Translations under genes and position numbers: made by a program
Part shown: positions 1-11,121 of the stretch, piece by piece
Position numbering within the stretch: position 1 is the stretch's first letter
Layout: each line of letters starts with the position of its first letter
Source of the DNA: Endomychus coccineus
Lineage: Eukaryota > Arthropoda > Insecta > Coleoptera > Endomychidae
DNA length: 64,000 nucleotides
Direction of reading: 5' to 3'
Assembly (NCBI GenBank): GCA_958510875.1
Contig: OY294070.1
Coordinates: 118,524,703-118,588,702, forward strand
The notes under the pieces: generated by a model
Databases searched by the model: none
Told to the model about the DNA's origin: nothing
What the model saw: only the letters and a program-made list of their open reading frames with translations

Positions 1-268
1 GAAATTTTGTTTCTCAAGAAGAAAGTTACTGTCTACATGATATTTCGGAATTACTACCCCATCCACTTTCCCAACCATTAAAACAGAAAACTAGCTATCT
101 GATAAAATTTCGCACACTTCAACTCCAAAATGAGATATCAAAATAGTAATGTATGTTGCAAGGACGTAAAATGACTCATTAAAACACAAGTTCAGATGTT
201 CACGGACGAGGCGAGGAAGAGTCGAATCTCTGATTGAGTACATTATTACAATTTTACTGTCACGTGTC
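1..268. other. AT-rich flank, no gene seen
   Basis: AT-rich sequence up to the target duplication of the hAT element. Short open frames occur here but none has recognisable protein content. Confidence 0.5.
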
Positions 269-276
269 GTCAAATG
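269..276. repeat. Target-site duplication, left copy
   Basis: GTCAAATG, identical to 1942-1949, immediately outside the hAT terminal repeat. Confidence 0.93.
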
Positions 277-631
277 CAGTGACGGCTCGTGAATTTTTGA
301 GAGAGGAGGCTGGACATAAAACGTTTTTGTAAAAATATACTCTATTCACAGCCTTTTAACCTTTGCACAGCGACCGTACCAGCTACTTCAGTGACAAAAT
401 TAATTGTTACCCAGCAAGAACCAACGTGGAGGTATAGAGTTTCTCTTGCCAAAAATATTTTGCTCGTTTTTTGTCTTTTATTTTTTTTGGATTTTTAATA
501 TTTTTTCTTTTTTTTGGAATTTTACATATTTTGTTTTTTTTTATTAATTTTATTAACTTTTTTTATATATTAACGGAATTCTACGGTCTTTAGTTTGCGA
601 AAAATGATCAATAATATTATCAAAGAATGTA

Positions 632-984
632 TCATTTTGTTTTAAGTGTTTTACAATCTTTTTCAATAGATATTAAACTAACATTGTATAAACGATTTTG
701 GCCAATTGTATTTGGCATGTAAGTTTTAATTCGTTTGAGAGTAGAAGATGATCTCTCCACCGATGCCGACGTGACAGGAATGGTGACTGTCAAACAAAGT
801 AGTTTATAAAACTGAGGTAAAACTTGTTGCAAATCATTGTCATATATTTTATCATATCGGCGTGAATGACGAACTGGCCTAAAATGTCTTTATCCGAGTA
901 TATAACGCATAATTCATTGTGCAGTGCTATTTTATCAGAAAATTTATATTTTAGAACTAAGTTATACAAAAAACTCCAATTCAT
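632..984 (-). pseudogene. hAT transposase C-terminal dimerisation domain (broken)
   Basis: Two overlapping minus frames (984-790, then 832-632) together give the C-terminal end of a hAT transposase. The piece 832-632 contains PVTSASVERSSSTLKRIKTY, the typical hATC signature in which a conserved Ser-Ala-x-x-Glu-Arg-x-Phe-Ser motif precedes a Leu-Lys-x-Ile-Lys helix; here the Phe is Ser. A frameshift near 800-830 separates the two parts. hATC mediates transposase multimerisation. No intact protein can be made. Confidence 0.85.
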
Positions 985-1072
985 TTAAATCGGAAAATCG
1001 AATCTCAATTTGACCTTTAATAAATAGTATCTAAAATTTCATAAAAAAAGTGTTTATAATGTAGTTTCTTGT

Positions 1073-1348
1073 CTACCAAATTATTTGTTTTCCTCCTTTA
1101 ACAATATTCTGTTTACCGGTTAATTTATACTTAATACTCGATGTAATATGTTCCTGCGATTTTTCATGTCTGTCTATACCACGAGCTAAATTTTTCAAAT
1201 CATCATAACCCGAGTGCCCCCAACATGAAGTTGTATCAGATGTAAATAGCAAGCCATACCAGTAATATAATTTATTGTGTACCTCAGATCCCGTTAACCA
1301 TAAATATTTTTTACAATTATCAGTATCAAATGATCGATTTTGAAACAT
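1073..1348 (-). pseudogene. hAT transposase N-terminal TTF-type zinc-finger segment
   Basis: A 91-codon minus frame with spaced Cys residues and GYDDLKNLARGIDRHEKSQEH, which resembles the TTF/ZMYM-type zinc-finger leader of DUF4371-class hAT transposases, where it binds the transposon ends. The homologous segment in the larger hAT copy at 59633-59965 reads GLNDLKHIAERAKKHENSVS, supporting the family assignment. It lies in the correct order upstream of the C-terminal piece, with the catalytic region missing between them. Confidence 0.75.
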
Positions 1349-1941
1349 AGGTACTTGTCATCACTAATCTTTTCAGCAACTAAATCACTACTCATTTTAA
1401 CGTTTAATAACCAAAGAACTCTTTGTTAATAACTCAAAAAACACTTTTATCATATGTTAATCCACTAGATGGATTTTCTAAAAGGCAGACACTAACTCAC
1501 TAACACTCATTTTAAATTCACAACAGACAACAATCTAACCTTACTTCGCGTGGCGTGACAACACATAAACAAGCACTGACTGACCTACTCAGCAGTCGGC
1601 AGGAAACACGTGTCGTATTTCATAGATTGCGAGCGGCTGCCGCAGGCTAGCCTCCAGAGGCTGTTGCCATTTTCGCTGATTCAGCCTATTTGGCGATCGG
1701 ACTGCTCGGAAAAACGGCTACTGCGTTGAACAACACATGCTCAGCGTTTGAGATATATAGAGAGTCTAGCCTCTGGCCACTGTTGCCAGATTAAAAATAA
1801 CTACTGAGAACGGGGAATTAATTGTAAAATTTTAAAAATTATCAGAGAAACAGGAAATAAAATGGAGAATGATTATTAAGATAAATGATAAATTGCTGAG
1901 GAGGCTGAACCTCCTTAGCCTCCTTCGAGGAGCCGCCACTG

Positions 1942-1949
1942 GTCAAATG
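1942..1949. repeat. Target-site duplication, right copy
   Basis: GTCAAATG, matching 269-276 with no mismatch, so this insertion is probably not very old. Confidence 0.93.
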
Positions 1950-3700
1950 TTTCATTTGACTAAAATAACGAATTTTAAATTTTAATATGTATTGCCTGAA
2001 TGACGGTAAGTCGCTTTGGAATATTCACTAATAGTGGCAGCTTCACTTTTCTGTCAAGAAAATTGAAAATGCATCTTCAAGCGACGTAAACAGAAAAGAA
2101 ATTTAATCTAAAAGAAGAGAGGAGTCTGGAAAATGTTGCCTAGCCTAGTAATGTAATGTTCCACTTTTTGGCCGCAATTTAAGGACGTAAAGTTGAATTT
2201 TCCCGACAGTATAAAATAAAAACATTTTCGGGTTGGGTCACTAGTGATTTAAAAACATAAATTCGAAGAAAACTCTGATGTGTTGGAGATTACAGAGACA
2301 GATTTTCCATGATATTCTGATCTTCGGAATTCTGAATTGAGAGGGTGACATGTTATTGATCAGAATAATTGGGAGCTTTATACCCCCTCCAAAGGGGTGA
2401 CCCATCCTGTGTGTTTGTATATGTCCGCCATCACTTTTGGTGCTGGACAAACCAGAGCACAGCACTGGGAGAGGTATCCCCAATAATGGCCACCGATTTT
2501 TAATTTGAATGTTAATAAATGTCATATCATATGAAGTCAAGATAACTTCCCGTTCCGTCTACCAAACTCCCTATGCTGAATGTTACCCAAGGGCAACCTG
2601 AAACGAAGTACGGAGGCGACGTATGCGGCATAAGCCTCTACGGTTACATAGAAAGCTCTCCTGACTACAAAGTTAGGACGTCGCCGTACACGTGAATTTG
2701 TTTCTATAAACATATGGAGCACATTGCGGCGAATTGGAGTCGGTTTTTCAACGCAGTAACTTTGTGCTAAAGGGAGATATCAGCGGCGAGGCACCGCCCA
2801 CGTCGGATCCGTAATTCGACTCATAATCCCAACATGTCTGATGTCCTGTCTACGCCTTGTAACGTCTACCTTAGGTGTGGAAACAGATGATGGATCGACC
2901 ATCTTCACTGTCACTAGAAACATATTCGTAATTTTTCATTTTGAATGATATAATCAATTAAGTTGTACAGCTTGATAATATTATGAGCATTGATTGATGA
3001 TAAACTAAATCGAATATTATTATTCGAAATCCCTTGACTATCAAATTTCAATTAATAGTTTTTTCATCAGTTAAATTAATGTGTGAATTTGTGAACTATT
3101 CAGACGCGAAGCCAAGCAATTAACGCGTCCTTTCAGACGGAAATAATGATTATAAATTCATGTATCGTATTACTTGGAGATAAGACTAGTTTTTTAATCG
3201 AAAAGGTTCAGGTTTCACTGTTTTAATAAGTATCAGTTAATAATTTCAACTAATATCATTATATAAGAAATACCTATGATAATATCTTAGTTAATGTACT
3301 TTTATATACATCGATAAGGATGTTTCAAATTGAAAATAGAGTAAAATATACATTGCCACTTTATAGTAAATTCAAATCAAAATTTATGATTGTATTAAAC
3401 TTATTGTCATTCCTCTTTCAATCGAACTAAACTAATAATAATTGAACTAAATATAGTTCATTTACGTTAAGAATGATGTGAAGTCGTGAATCATGGTCAG
3501 CCATCGTTGTCAGATTGGGCAGGCTTTCAATGTTTTTGGATACAACTACAGATTTGATTCAATAAATTGTTTACAAACAAAATTAAGAGTTAGTTACTTA
3601 TCATATCAAAGAAGACAAATTTTTATAATTTTAAATGTCATTAACAAACTGTTGGTGTTTACCAATTGTTGGTATAAATTTAAGTAAGTACCTAACCTAC
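1950..3700. other. Non-coding interval with one gene-like GC-richer patch
   Basis: Mostly AT-rich. From 2537 to about 2900 the base composition is more balanced, and one minus frame stays open except for a single stop near 2775. It is Arg-rich and I recognise no family. It may be a decayed exon or an unknown repeat. Confidence 0.35.
2537..2722 (-). other. Unassigned 61-codon open frame in a GC-richer patch
   Basis: Starts with ATG and encodes an Arg-rich peptide (RVRRRPNFVVRRAFYV near the N-terminus). The frame also reads open upstream, past one stop, to about 2900. There is no known motif, splice signal or homologue that I can name. Real coding status is doubtful. Confidence 0.15.
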
Positions 3701-4280
3701 TTCCACCTTCAAGTCAATTTTATTAATTCATACTGTAATTTTAAGGTAAGCATTATTATTTATGGAAACAAACACTCAAAATATCCGAGTATCATTTTCA
3801 AATCAATTTACCATTTCCAAATCAACTCTCGATTATCTCAGTAACACTATTTTAGTAGGATGAATATAATATTTCAACAAATAATCAAGTAGAATCCATT
3901 TTTGGAACCATACAAGTTTAAAGATTATCTTTCATATTACTTATCTTTGATAATGGGAAGTGTATTTTCTGTCGCATACTTATCTATTTAAAGATATTGA
4001 TATGAGTAAATGTAGTTCAACATACTATGAAATAAAGAGCTTACTTACTTTGGTAGCACCACGGTCATTAGCATTACTTAGTTGAACGGAAACCTAGTGG
4101 AAGTTGCATATATATTTTTAAAGAGGTTCATAAACGATATAAGAAATAGAACAAATATAGATATAAAAATTAAACTTCAGAAGAGAAAGCGTGTATAGCT
4201 TTAAATCAATATCATTTATTTGTATTAAATTTGCTGTCGCGAGTATTAAAATTGCTGTTTTAACTTGAGGTTAATGCACT

Positions 4281-4404
4281 TGTGGGGATTAGCTCTTAAT
4301 GACTGGGGATGGTTTGCCATAAGCTGATCTGTTCCCAGTCATTGAGAGCTGATCCCCACATGGCTATCATGGCAGGATCGCCACGTGGGGATCAGCTCTT
4401 AATA
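4281..4404. repeat. Hairpin unit with a third arm copy
   Basis: The arm at 4281-4309 (TGTGGGGATTAGCTCTTAAT...) pairs with 4332-4360 at 26 of 29 positions across a 22-bp loop. The first 20 bases of the arm recur in direct orientation at 4385-4404. This looks like the remnant of a small inverted-repeat element or a partial tandem copy of one. Confidence 0.75.
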
Positions 4405-4509
4405 ATCATCAAAATAATGAATATTACTCCACTGCTTTAAACACATTAGCAATAACATACTATAATTATTCATTTTATCACTATGTCGAATAGTCTTCGC
4501 CGATATTTC

Positions 4510-4985
4510 TGGTGTTCTTTTCCTAGCCTCTTTCTGCATAGCCTGTGATTTTGCGCCGAACTATCATCTGTGTCAACTTGATCCTTGTAGTAGCTAGTTA
4601 TACCCAAAATGTGTAGAATAGGGTTAAAATGTATTGCTAAGGGGGTAGAGAAAGCACTTCGTTAGCCATATTTTCCAGGTAACATAATTAGCTGCTACGT
4701 ATAATGGTGGTGATTCTTCTAAATTCACTAATATTGAAATGCAAACCAATTCAGGAAATGGTTCTGATACATTTCACCATGATAATCAACATCATTTGTT
4801 TTTGAAGAAAATATTAGTTCTACACTAAGAGTAAAAGCTGCTGTACAACCAGCATGAAGTACGATACACGTTGTTCCACCAATATTCATCGTTTTCAGTT
4901 TTTGTGCTAGAATTTTGCCAGGAATTACCGACAGTACCATCTTTGAAGATCCACGTATTTATACGAGATAGACGTATTTATACAT
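4510..4985 (-). pseudogene. DDE_3 endonuclease transposase fragment, copy A
   Basis: The frame 4940-4728 encodes KLKTMNIGG, VLHAGCTAAF, ELIFSSKTND and DYHGEMYQNHFLNW, the mid-catalytic block of the insect IS630/Tc1-like DDE_3 family, which cuts and joins transposon ends. Downstream, around 4620-4680, the minus strand reads NEVLSLPP, the block before the third catalytic acid. About 150 residues between these blocks are missing by comparison with copy B, so this copy carries an internal deletion plus stops. The two homologous relics are at 10785-13090 and 60770-61290. Confidence 0.75.
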
Positions 4986-4989
4986 ACAA

Positions 4990-6339
4990 TTTTCAGTTTA
5001 ATATACTCATGTAAAAATGTAGTTTAAACAAAAGGTTCCCACTTAGGAATCACTCACTCAACACGAAATCTCCGAAAGCATAAAGCCGACCGACTTGAGA
5101 GTTGCAGGTAGACTCCTTATACGACGTAGGCAACCACTAAGAACGGTTTTTGAAAATTCAATCCGTAAGGGGTAAAAGGCATTCGATACATTTTCACGTT
5201 TTTGGCAGTTAGTATAATCACTTACAATTTACATGACATACAATTCCATAAATTAATGAATCGTTATCATCGTTCAGACAGTCTATAACAACACATCAAG
5301 TAACGTTCATATGACAGACAGCTGATACAAGGCCATTCCATAACATACATTTCCCGTCAATTCAAATGAACTTTCACATAACATAGAGTATAATTTTTCC
5401 TCTTTGCACGCTTTAAGCGCCTCCTACTCATTTGAAATATGCATTAAGTATTGAAACTTGGGGGATAACATCGCGACGGCGGAGCTAAAGCCTCAACTCT
5501 CTACGGGTATTAGCTGTTTCTGCGGACGTAGAGTATCTCAACATAAGACTTCTTCTACCATAATTACTAATATGATGAATTATAAATAATGAGAACCTTT
5601 ATTGCGTTAAGTATTTGCTGCCCTACATTATAAGAATAAATGATTTATTAACTGAGTCCCCACAGTCAAAATTTAGTATCATAATAATGGTACTACTATG
5701 GATCCTTTTGGGATATGGAATTGTGTACAAATTGTTAGAATCTTTGTCAGGTGACAGTAATAACCCATACGCTACTTCCGTGTGGATAATTATCTCATTT
5801 AGAGTTCGTATACAATGTTTATGCATTCTTTACTGAAGTATCTAATTCATCAGTTGTATTTGCGTGTTTCTAAGAATACAAGTTAACAGTCCGTATGTTC
5901 GCGTTACGTTAATTACAAGTAGAAAATCTTAATGCTCGGAACGTTTACAATAAACCGTTCCTGATGTCGTTCCGCATATTCCACGTAAGAGATCTATGGA
6001 ATGAGCAGCGCCTGATGTCCTTTCATTCCGTTTGCTCTTTAACGTTATATTGCCATTCCAAGTCATTCTACAGAGTAGTCAGGTGTCTAATTTGTTGAGG
6101 GATCATTAAATTTTACGTAGTTCATAGTGGAAGTGGACTCTATCACAATTATTGCGAACAAAACCTGTTTAATTGATGAACTAATTTTGGTAAATTAGAA
6201 CGAGAATCCAAGGTATGTAGTCGAATCGATAACACATCGTTATTAAAATCCGAGGGCATTACAATTTTCAGACTGATATGTCATTCAGTTTTGTTTTGAC
6301 ACTCATCGAAAGCAAGCAACCTTGAAAATTTCAGTAAAC
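4990..6339. other. Intergenic, nothing assigned
   Basis: AT-rich, with open frames at 5615-5836 on both strands that overlap each other and match nothing. A degenerate mariner end may start near 6248 (CGAGGGCATTACAATTTTC). Confidence 0.4.
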
Positions 6340-7380
6340 ATGGAAAAAAAGGAATTTCGCGTCTTGATTGAACATTATTTCTTGCGTGTGCAAAACAAAA
6401 GCATCGCTTGTTAAACATTATGGGGACTCCTCACCATCGATTGAAACGATTTAGAAGTAGTTTACTGATTCTCGTTGTACCTATGATCATAAAGGACGCC
6501 GAACGTTCTGGTCGTCCAATTAAGGATACAATGCCAAAAATCGTCGATAAAACGATATGGTATGATATTGGACGATCAGCGAGTTAAAGTGCACGAAATT
6601 GCTGAGGTTATCGGCATCTCAACCGAACGGCTAAGGAACATTTTGCATATATTTTTGAATATGAGAAAGCTATTTGCCAGATGGGTGCCGCATTTGCTGT
6701 TGTTGTGATGTTGACAACAAGCGCGACCGTGTGACAACTTCAAAGGAGTGTTTGGCCATATGCAAGCGCGATAAGAAGGACTTTTTGCGCCGTTTCGTAA
6801 CCGTGGACGAGATATGGATCCATCACAACACACCAGAGACCAAATAACAGTTAAAACAGTGAACTTGTCCTGGCGAATCAAAGCCGAAAAATGCCAATGT
6901 GGATTTATCGACCAACAAAATCATGGCGACGGTTTTTTGGGATGCACACGGTATCATTCATAACGATAACCTTGAGAGGGGCAATTTGATCAATGGCGTA
7001 TATTGTGCAGATCTTCAAGATCGACGACGATTTGAAGCGCAAGCGGCCGCGTTTGGCAAAGAAAAAAGTGCTCTTCCACCAGGACAACGCACCGGCCCAC
7101 AGGTCTGCAGTCGCAATGGCAAAATTGCGCTACGATTTGGTTCGTCATCCGCTATATTCTCCAGATTTGCCCCCTGCGATATTTGTCTATTTGCAAACTT
7201 GAAGAAATGACTCGGCGGAAAGAGATTTGCTTCCAACGGTGAGGCTATTCCTGAAACAAACGCCTATTTTGGAGGATTGCGGATATCATATTATTTGGAA
7301 ACAATCGAAAATTAGAAAAACTTCGGACGAAGTGTATCGGACTACAAGAATATTATGTTGAGAAATACAATAAGTTTTGA
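6340..7380 (+). pseudogene. Mariner transposase, inactivated
   Basis: Starts at an ATG (6340) with MEKKEFRVLIEHYFL, typical of mariner transposases, and ends near a TGA at 7380, the expected length of about 345 codons. Recognisable blocks in shifting frames are VDEIWIHH (first catalytic Asp), MATVFWDAHGI, KVLFHQDNAPAHRSAVAMAKL (second Asp) and HPLYSPDLPP. The third catalytic Asp, normally in SDY, is lost because the sequence reads PPAIF. Multiple frameshifts and stops (for example after the N-terminal helix) make it dead. The sequence after the frame ends TTCACCTTCACCTCGTATG, resembling a mariner terminal repeat; a CGAGGG... left end may lie near 6248. Confidence 0.88.
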
Positions 7381-7439
7381 CCAAATAAATCATTTCTTGT
7401 TTAATTTTTCAGCAACTTTTCACCTTCACCTCGTATGAC

Positions 7440-8690
7440 ATGATTGATCGTTTAAGATGAATTTGGCCGGCTGAATACTCGCGACACTTCTTTATGCTTG
7501 TCGGTATTTTGTTCCTTTTGACGTCAGCACCTCCTCAGTCACTTCAACTTGGGTGAATATTCTGTAATCAATTGGCTACTATTACTACTATTACATTGAG
7601 TTATCATTTATCAATAATTCTCAAAATGGAATACTGTCAAAATCTTACTAGACCCCGAATTCTTTTGTAAAAGCACCTTCGCCACAATGTACTAAAATGC
7701 GAATTTCTTCAAAAAAATTAACGTTCCCAGTGACTGTTCCTCAACTGAATAGATTCTCAAAAAAATTTCTGCACCTAACTTCATTCAAGTTGAAGATTGG
7801 AAAAAACAATTTCAGTTATTAATTTCAACGACGTTTCAGTGTTCGATGATTCAATCAATTGTTATAATTCCGACCAATTAAAACATCCTCTATTATCAAT
7901 CAAAACTCAACTAATATTCATTATGAAATGTCGCTGATGGGATCAATATTGTTTTACAATATTGATCATACAAATTTATTGTAACAAAGCCAACAATTCC
8001 AGACCAATGATAGGTCCCCATTTTAATGCGGTAAAACGATTTTAGATCTCATTTTATAACACTTGCACCTCGATAACATAAATTCATCAAAGCGTTTAGC
8101 ATACGTTCTGACCTCGCTGTTGATTTCATTAAAAAAGTGAAGAGCTCCCGTCTTGACCGTCGGCAAACAAAATGCAGCAGTTGTGCTAAGAAATACTGTT
8201 TAATTTTTCTTAATTTTCATAGATTGCTTTTCTGTAACTTGCAATCCTGTTCACACACATATTTGAAAAATATCAATTTAGTTCGATAGTGTGAGGTCAC
8301 AACTCCACCTTTCACTGTCACAGATTCAAATTTCTTATTTTAAACCTTTATCATAAGGATCATGTAATGTGAAATTTAGGTACATTGATTCGTTCGTAAC
8401 TCTAAGTAAATATTTATTTAAGAACTTTGATTACTATAATTTTAGAGCTGAAGAACATGTTTCTATTTTAACATAAACATTTCTAAGTCTTACTTTATAG
8501 TTTATATCTAATTTCAATTTTTGATAAATCATGAAGCAGAACCTATTTCATCACATTCTCAAATGATCGAAGTATACCACCACCTTCGCAAAGGGATTTT
8601 GGTGTCGAGACTGTTTTGCCTCGTCCTAGGAATATGACGTCTTTAACTATAGAAACATTACGGGGTAGTGATTTCTAATACATTTTCATA
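7440..8690. other. Intergenic, nothing assigned
   Basis: AT-rich sequence without coding frames, repeats or hairpins that I can name. Confidence 0.4.
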
Positions 8691-8930
8691 TATTTCACAC
8701 ATCAATGTATTACGATTTCAATAATTCCTGTTGCGTTTGTTGTTGCGCCGTAGACATTTTTAATTGGAATTAATGCGATAAAGATGTTCAGTGCTTAGTA
8801 CAATTTATTTATGAAATCTCGCGCTTTAGTTGATGTGAATTAGTTCTCAAACGTATTCTGATGATGGTCGTGAGACCGAAACGTAAGTAAAGATGAAAAT
8901 GTTGTAGACATATGTGTTATTCCCCAGTGC
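8690..8930 (+). mobile_element. Penelope-like element 3' end, copy 1
   Basis: This block matches 50065-50290: both contain a ...TTTCGATTA/TTTCAATAA... stretch, a GCATTTTTGATT/ACATTTTTAATT stretch, the motif CTGATGATGGTCGTGAGACC, then AAAGAYGAAAAT and ACATATGTGTTA. At 50 kb it lies just downstream of a Penelope GIY-YIG domain on the same strand, so it is probably the element's 3' end. No coding part is preserved next to copy 1. Confidence 0.6.
8851..8884 (+). ncRNA. Hammerhead-like ribozyme motif (probably degenerate)
   Basis: CUGAUGA (8858-8864), then a GGUC-GUGA-GACC stem-loop (8866-8877), then GAAAC (8878-8882), in the order of a hammerhead core. It is bracketed by ACGT on both sides. There is an extra U between CUGAUGA and the stem, and no room for stem I between the candidate cleavage site (ACGU-A) and the core. 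Hammerheads are known in Penelope-like elements; self-cleavage here is doubtful. Confidence 0.45.
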
Positions 8931-8934
8931 GATA

Positions 8935-9690
8935 AAGGCAAATATCAGAGTTTGCAAAATTCAATTGACTCCGATGGTGATGTCGTCACAGCCCCCACCA
9001 CTTATTGCCATAATGTCAGTAAATTTTAAGCTCTAATATTGACTTTTATCACAATTATTCCTATGTCTTCCATATCCATGCTCGGGATCACCACCAACAG
9101 TACAGTAGAATGAGCTATTTTTCCCCTCATGAGATATATTTAATTTCTCTCATATAACAAGTATTTAAGAACTTTTATTAATGGTGGTATACTTGGAACA
9201 TCTAGGAACATCTCCATTATTGTCGAAATTGAGATTAAATGAAAATAATAAAGTGAAACCTAAAAATTTTTGTGTCAAAATAAGAGCAAATTATTCAGAT
9301 CTAAGATTACTGTAATGAATATTCTTTAAAAATATCTAAGTACTTATGAGAGTTACGTGCGAATCAATGTACATATGTTCTACAGTATTAAATCATGACC
9401 CTTATGTACATAGAAGTAGAGACCAATTTGATCGAGGTTCAAAATACGAATTTGAATCTACAACGGTGGAAGGTTGTGACGTCACAATATCTGAGTGAAT
9501 TGGAGCGCATTTTATGATGCGCAGTTAACTTTTGACCATTCAAACAAAGAAACTTACAACAACACGTTGTTGTTAAGAATTTTGACAATTGGCAGCTTTA
9601 CAAATTCAGTATTAATCTAACTGGAGAAAATAGACAAGCCACGTGGCGAATTGTGTGACAAATAGGTCACATTTTAATTAATCTCCCGCA
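8935..9690. other. Intergenic, nothing assigned
   Basis: A short block near 9165-9210 (ATAACAAGTATTTAAGAA... ...GGTGGTATACTTGGAAC) resembles 43825-43875, so an unnamed dispersed repeat is present. Otherwise nothing is recognised. Confidence 0.35.
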
Positions 9691-9691
9691 A

Positions 9692-9699
9692 TATATAAG
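9692..9699 (+). promoter_or_regulatory. Possible TATA box
   Basis: TATATAAG, 111 bp upstream of the ATG of the small frame at 9810. In an AT-rich region such a match can arise by chance. Confidence 0.25.
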
Positions 9700-9809
9700 C
9701 GAAACAATGTGTTACTTAATTTGTTGCTAGAAATTACACAGATTCTTGTAAAATAAATCCACGTCGCCTTCAGAATATCACGAAGTAACGAGCAGTTGAA
9801 TTTTTGTAA

Positions 9810-10064
9810 ATGAAGAATGAAAAGAATTGTAGTTTCTTTCGTTTCAAGTTTAGGACAAGCTATACATTTCGGTTGATGTATAGCCCGAAATCTGCTATAC
9901 TAAAAGGAATTCCTGCGAGTATTCATATCTTCACTTATTACGGCAATTCCAAGAATGGAAATTGGCTGTTGCATCTATTCCGGCATGTTGCTTTCATTAC
10001 TTATTGCATCTTGAGTATTCGTAATGTAATTAACATTAGTCAAGTCTGTTTAAATGAAGTATAA
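9810..10064 (+). CDS. Possible small hypothetical protein (84 aa)
   Basis: An 84-codon frame starting at ATG with AAA at positions -4 to -2. It is basic at the N-terminus and then aromatic and hydrophobic, with a possible membrane segment near residues 53-72 (WLLHLFRHVAFITYCILS). It sits between a TATA-like box (9692) and a canonical AATAAA (10091-10096) 27 bp after the stop, which together look like a short transcription unit. I recognise no family, and the neighbourhood is transposon-rich, so it could equally be a chance frame or an unknown repeat. Confidence 0.22.
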   Translation: MKNEKNCSFFRFKFRTSYTFRLMYSPKSAILKGIPASIHIFTYYGNSKNGNWLLHLFRHVAFITYCILSIRNVINISQVCLNEV

Positions 10065-10090
10065 CTCGACTGTAAGCGTCTGTATAGAAT

Positions 10091-10096
10091 AATAAA
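10091..10096 (+). terminator. Polyadenylation-type AATAAA
   Basis: AATAAA 27 bp after the stop of the 84-codon frame. Suggestive only. Confidence 0.25.
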
Positions 10097-10099
10097 TTG

Positions 10100-10780
10100 T
10101 CCAGATTCAGAACAAAACGTTTAATTGATTTCACACACTCCCATACATATCCCAGTTGTATCAAATTCATTAACACTGCGAGGGTATAACATTTTCTACT
10201 AATAAATTAAATGTAATACAAGGTACGGGTCAACTTAAATTCTTGAAGGGTCATAATTGAATACATGAGATGTAAGTCTAACATTCATGGTATAATAGCG
10301 ACTTAACCCACTTAGCGAACAAAAGAAACTACTAAATGATAAAGTAACGTAGATGACATCAGTTGAATCATCGTACACATGTGCGTGTCCTTACTACCAT
10401 CCTAAGTAGGATAAACGCAGTTCGCCCAAACAAAGAAATGACGTCATACTTTTACAGCCAATTCACTTCTACAATTTCCCTAAATAACTGCCGCGCTATC
10501 TTCATCAAACTATGTTTATTCCATTTTAACAGTTGGCACAACACATTACAGAATTGCCAATATAAACTGTCGATTTATTAAATTGACTTGACTGCTCTCT
10601 GTTGACAGTTCATAATTGGTTTTGAATCAAAAATTTGCTAAAATTGAACTTCAAAAGTATACCAACAATTATTCTTCTCAGAACTGCAGTTCTACGTACA
10701 TTTACGTCGTGTGCTGTGTAAATTGCGAAAAGTGTAAAATGTTTTACATGAGTACATTGAACTGAAAAATTGAGGTGTAA
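10100..10780. other. Intergenic or 5' part of DDE_3 copy B
   Basis: AT-rich. The part near 10590-10780 may be the degenerate N-terminal coding region of the transposon whose catalytic block starts near 10790, but I could not read a convincing frame. Confidence 0.3.
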
Positions 10781-11111
10781 TATTTGTTTATCTCGATGAA
10801 ACCATGCATCTTCGGAGATGGTACTGTCAGTCCCTAGCAATCCTAGCAAGATTTTAGCACTAAAACTGTGAAAACTATGAAAGTTGGTGGCGCTGTGTAC
10901 ATTGGGGTACTTCATGCTGCATGTACAGCAGAGTTTATTACTGGTGCACTCATGTTCTCTGCAAAAACAAAAGATTCCGATTATCGTGGTGAAATGTATC
11001 AAAACAACTTCCTAAATTGGTTGGAATTTCAACTTTTAGTGAATTTAGAACCCTCCACCATCGTTGTGGATAATGAATAAACAACAAGCTCCCCCAAGAA
11101 ATATGATATAT

Positions 11112-11121
11112 AATAATGGTT
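11112..11121. repeat. LINE target-site duplication, left
   Basis: AATAATGGTT, identical to 12751-12760, next to the GAT-rich tail end of the LINE. Confidence 0.8.

Larger units (their letters stand above)
277..1941 (-). mobile_element. hAT transposon, internally deleted, with complete ends
   Basis: The left end CAGTGACGGCTC and the right end GAGCCGCCACTG form near-identical terminal inverted repeats, and both ends continue into a GAGGAGGCTG subterminal block. An identical 8-bp direct repeat GTCAAATG flanks both sides (269-276 and 1942-1949), the expected hAT target duplication. Between them lie only an N-terminal zinc-finger piece and a C-terminal dimerisation piece of the transposase on the minus strand, so the catalytic core has been deleted. 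At 1665 bp it is much shorter than an autonomous hAT. The same ends occur at 26.64 kb and at 56.50/60.42 kb, so this is a multi-copy family. Confidence 0.93.
3720..4985 (-). mobile_element. IS630/Tc1-like (DDE_3) transposon relic, copy A
   Basis: Minus-strand transposase fragments (see 4510-4985) are followed downstream by about 270 bp (3730-4000) that reappears in opposite orientation at 12950-13090, just downstream of copy B. That shared segment is therefore probably the 3' part of the element. A hairpin unit at 4281-4404 interrupts it. The terminal repeats could not be defined. Confidence 0.7.

Noticed and set aside
5615..5836. Overlapping open frames on both strands
   Set aside because: They mirror each other, have no motif and no splice or promoter support; chance frames.
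6899..7236. Multiple overlapping frames on both strands near 7 kb
   Set aside because: All are parts or antisense of a single frameshifted mariner transposase; no separate gene.
8851..8884. Calling the motif an active hammerhead ribozyme
   Set aside because: An unpaired U separates CUGAUGA from stem II, and stem I cannot form between the candidate cleavage site and the core, so only 'hammerhead-like' is justified.
10610..11002. 130-codon minus-strand frame
   Set aside because: Antisense to the DDE_3 transposase reading of copy B, which carries recognisable catalytic blocks.
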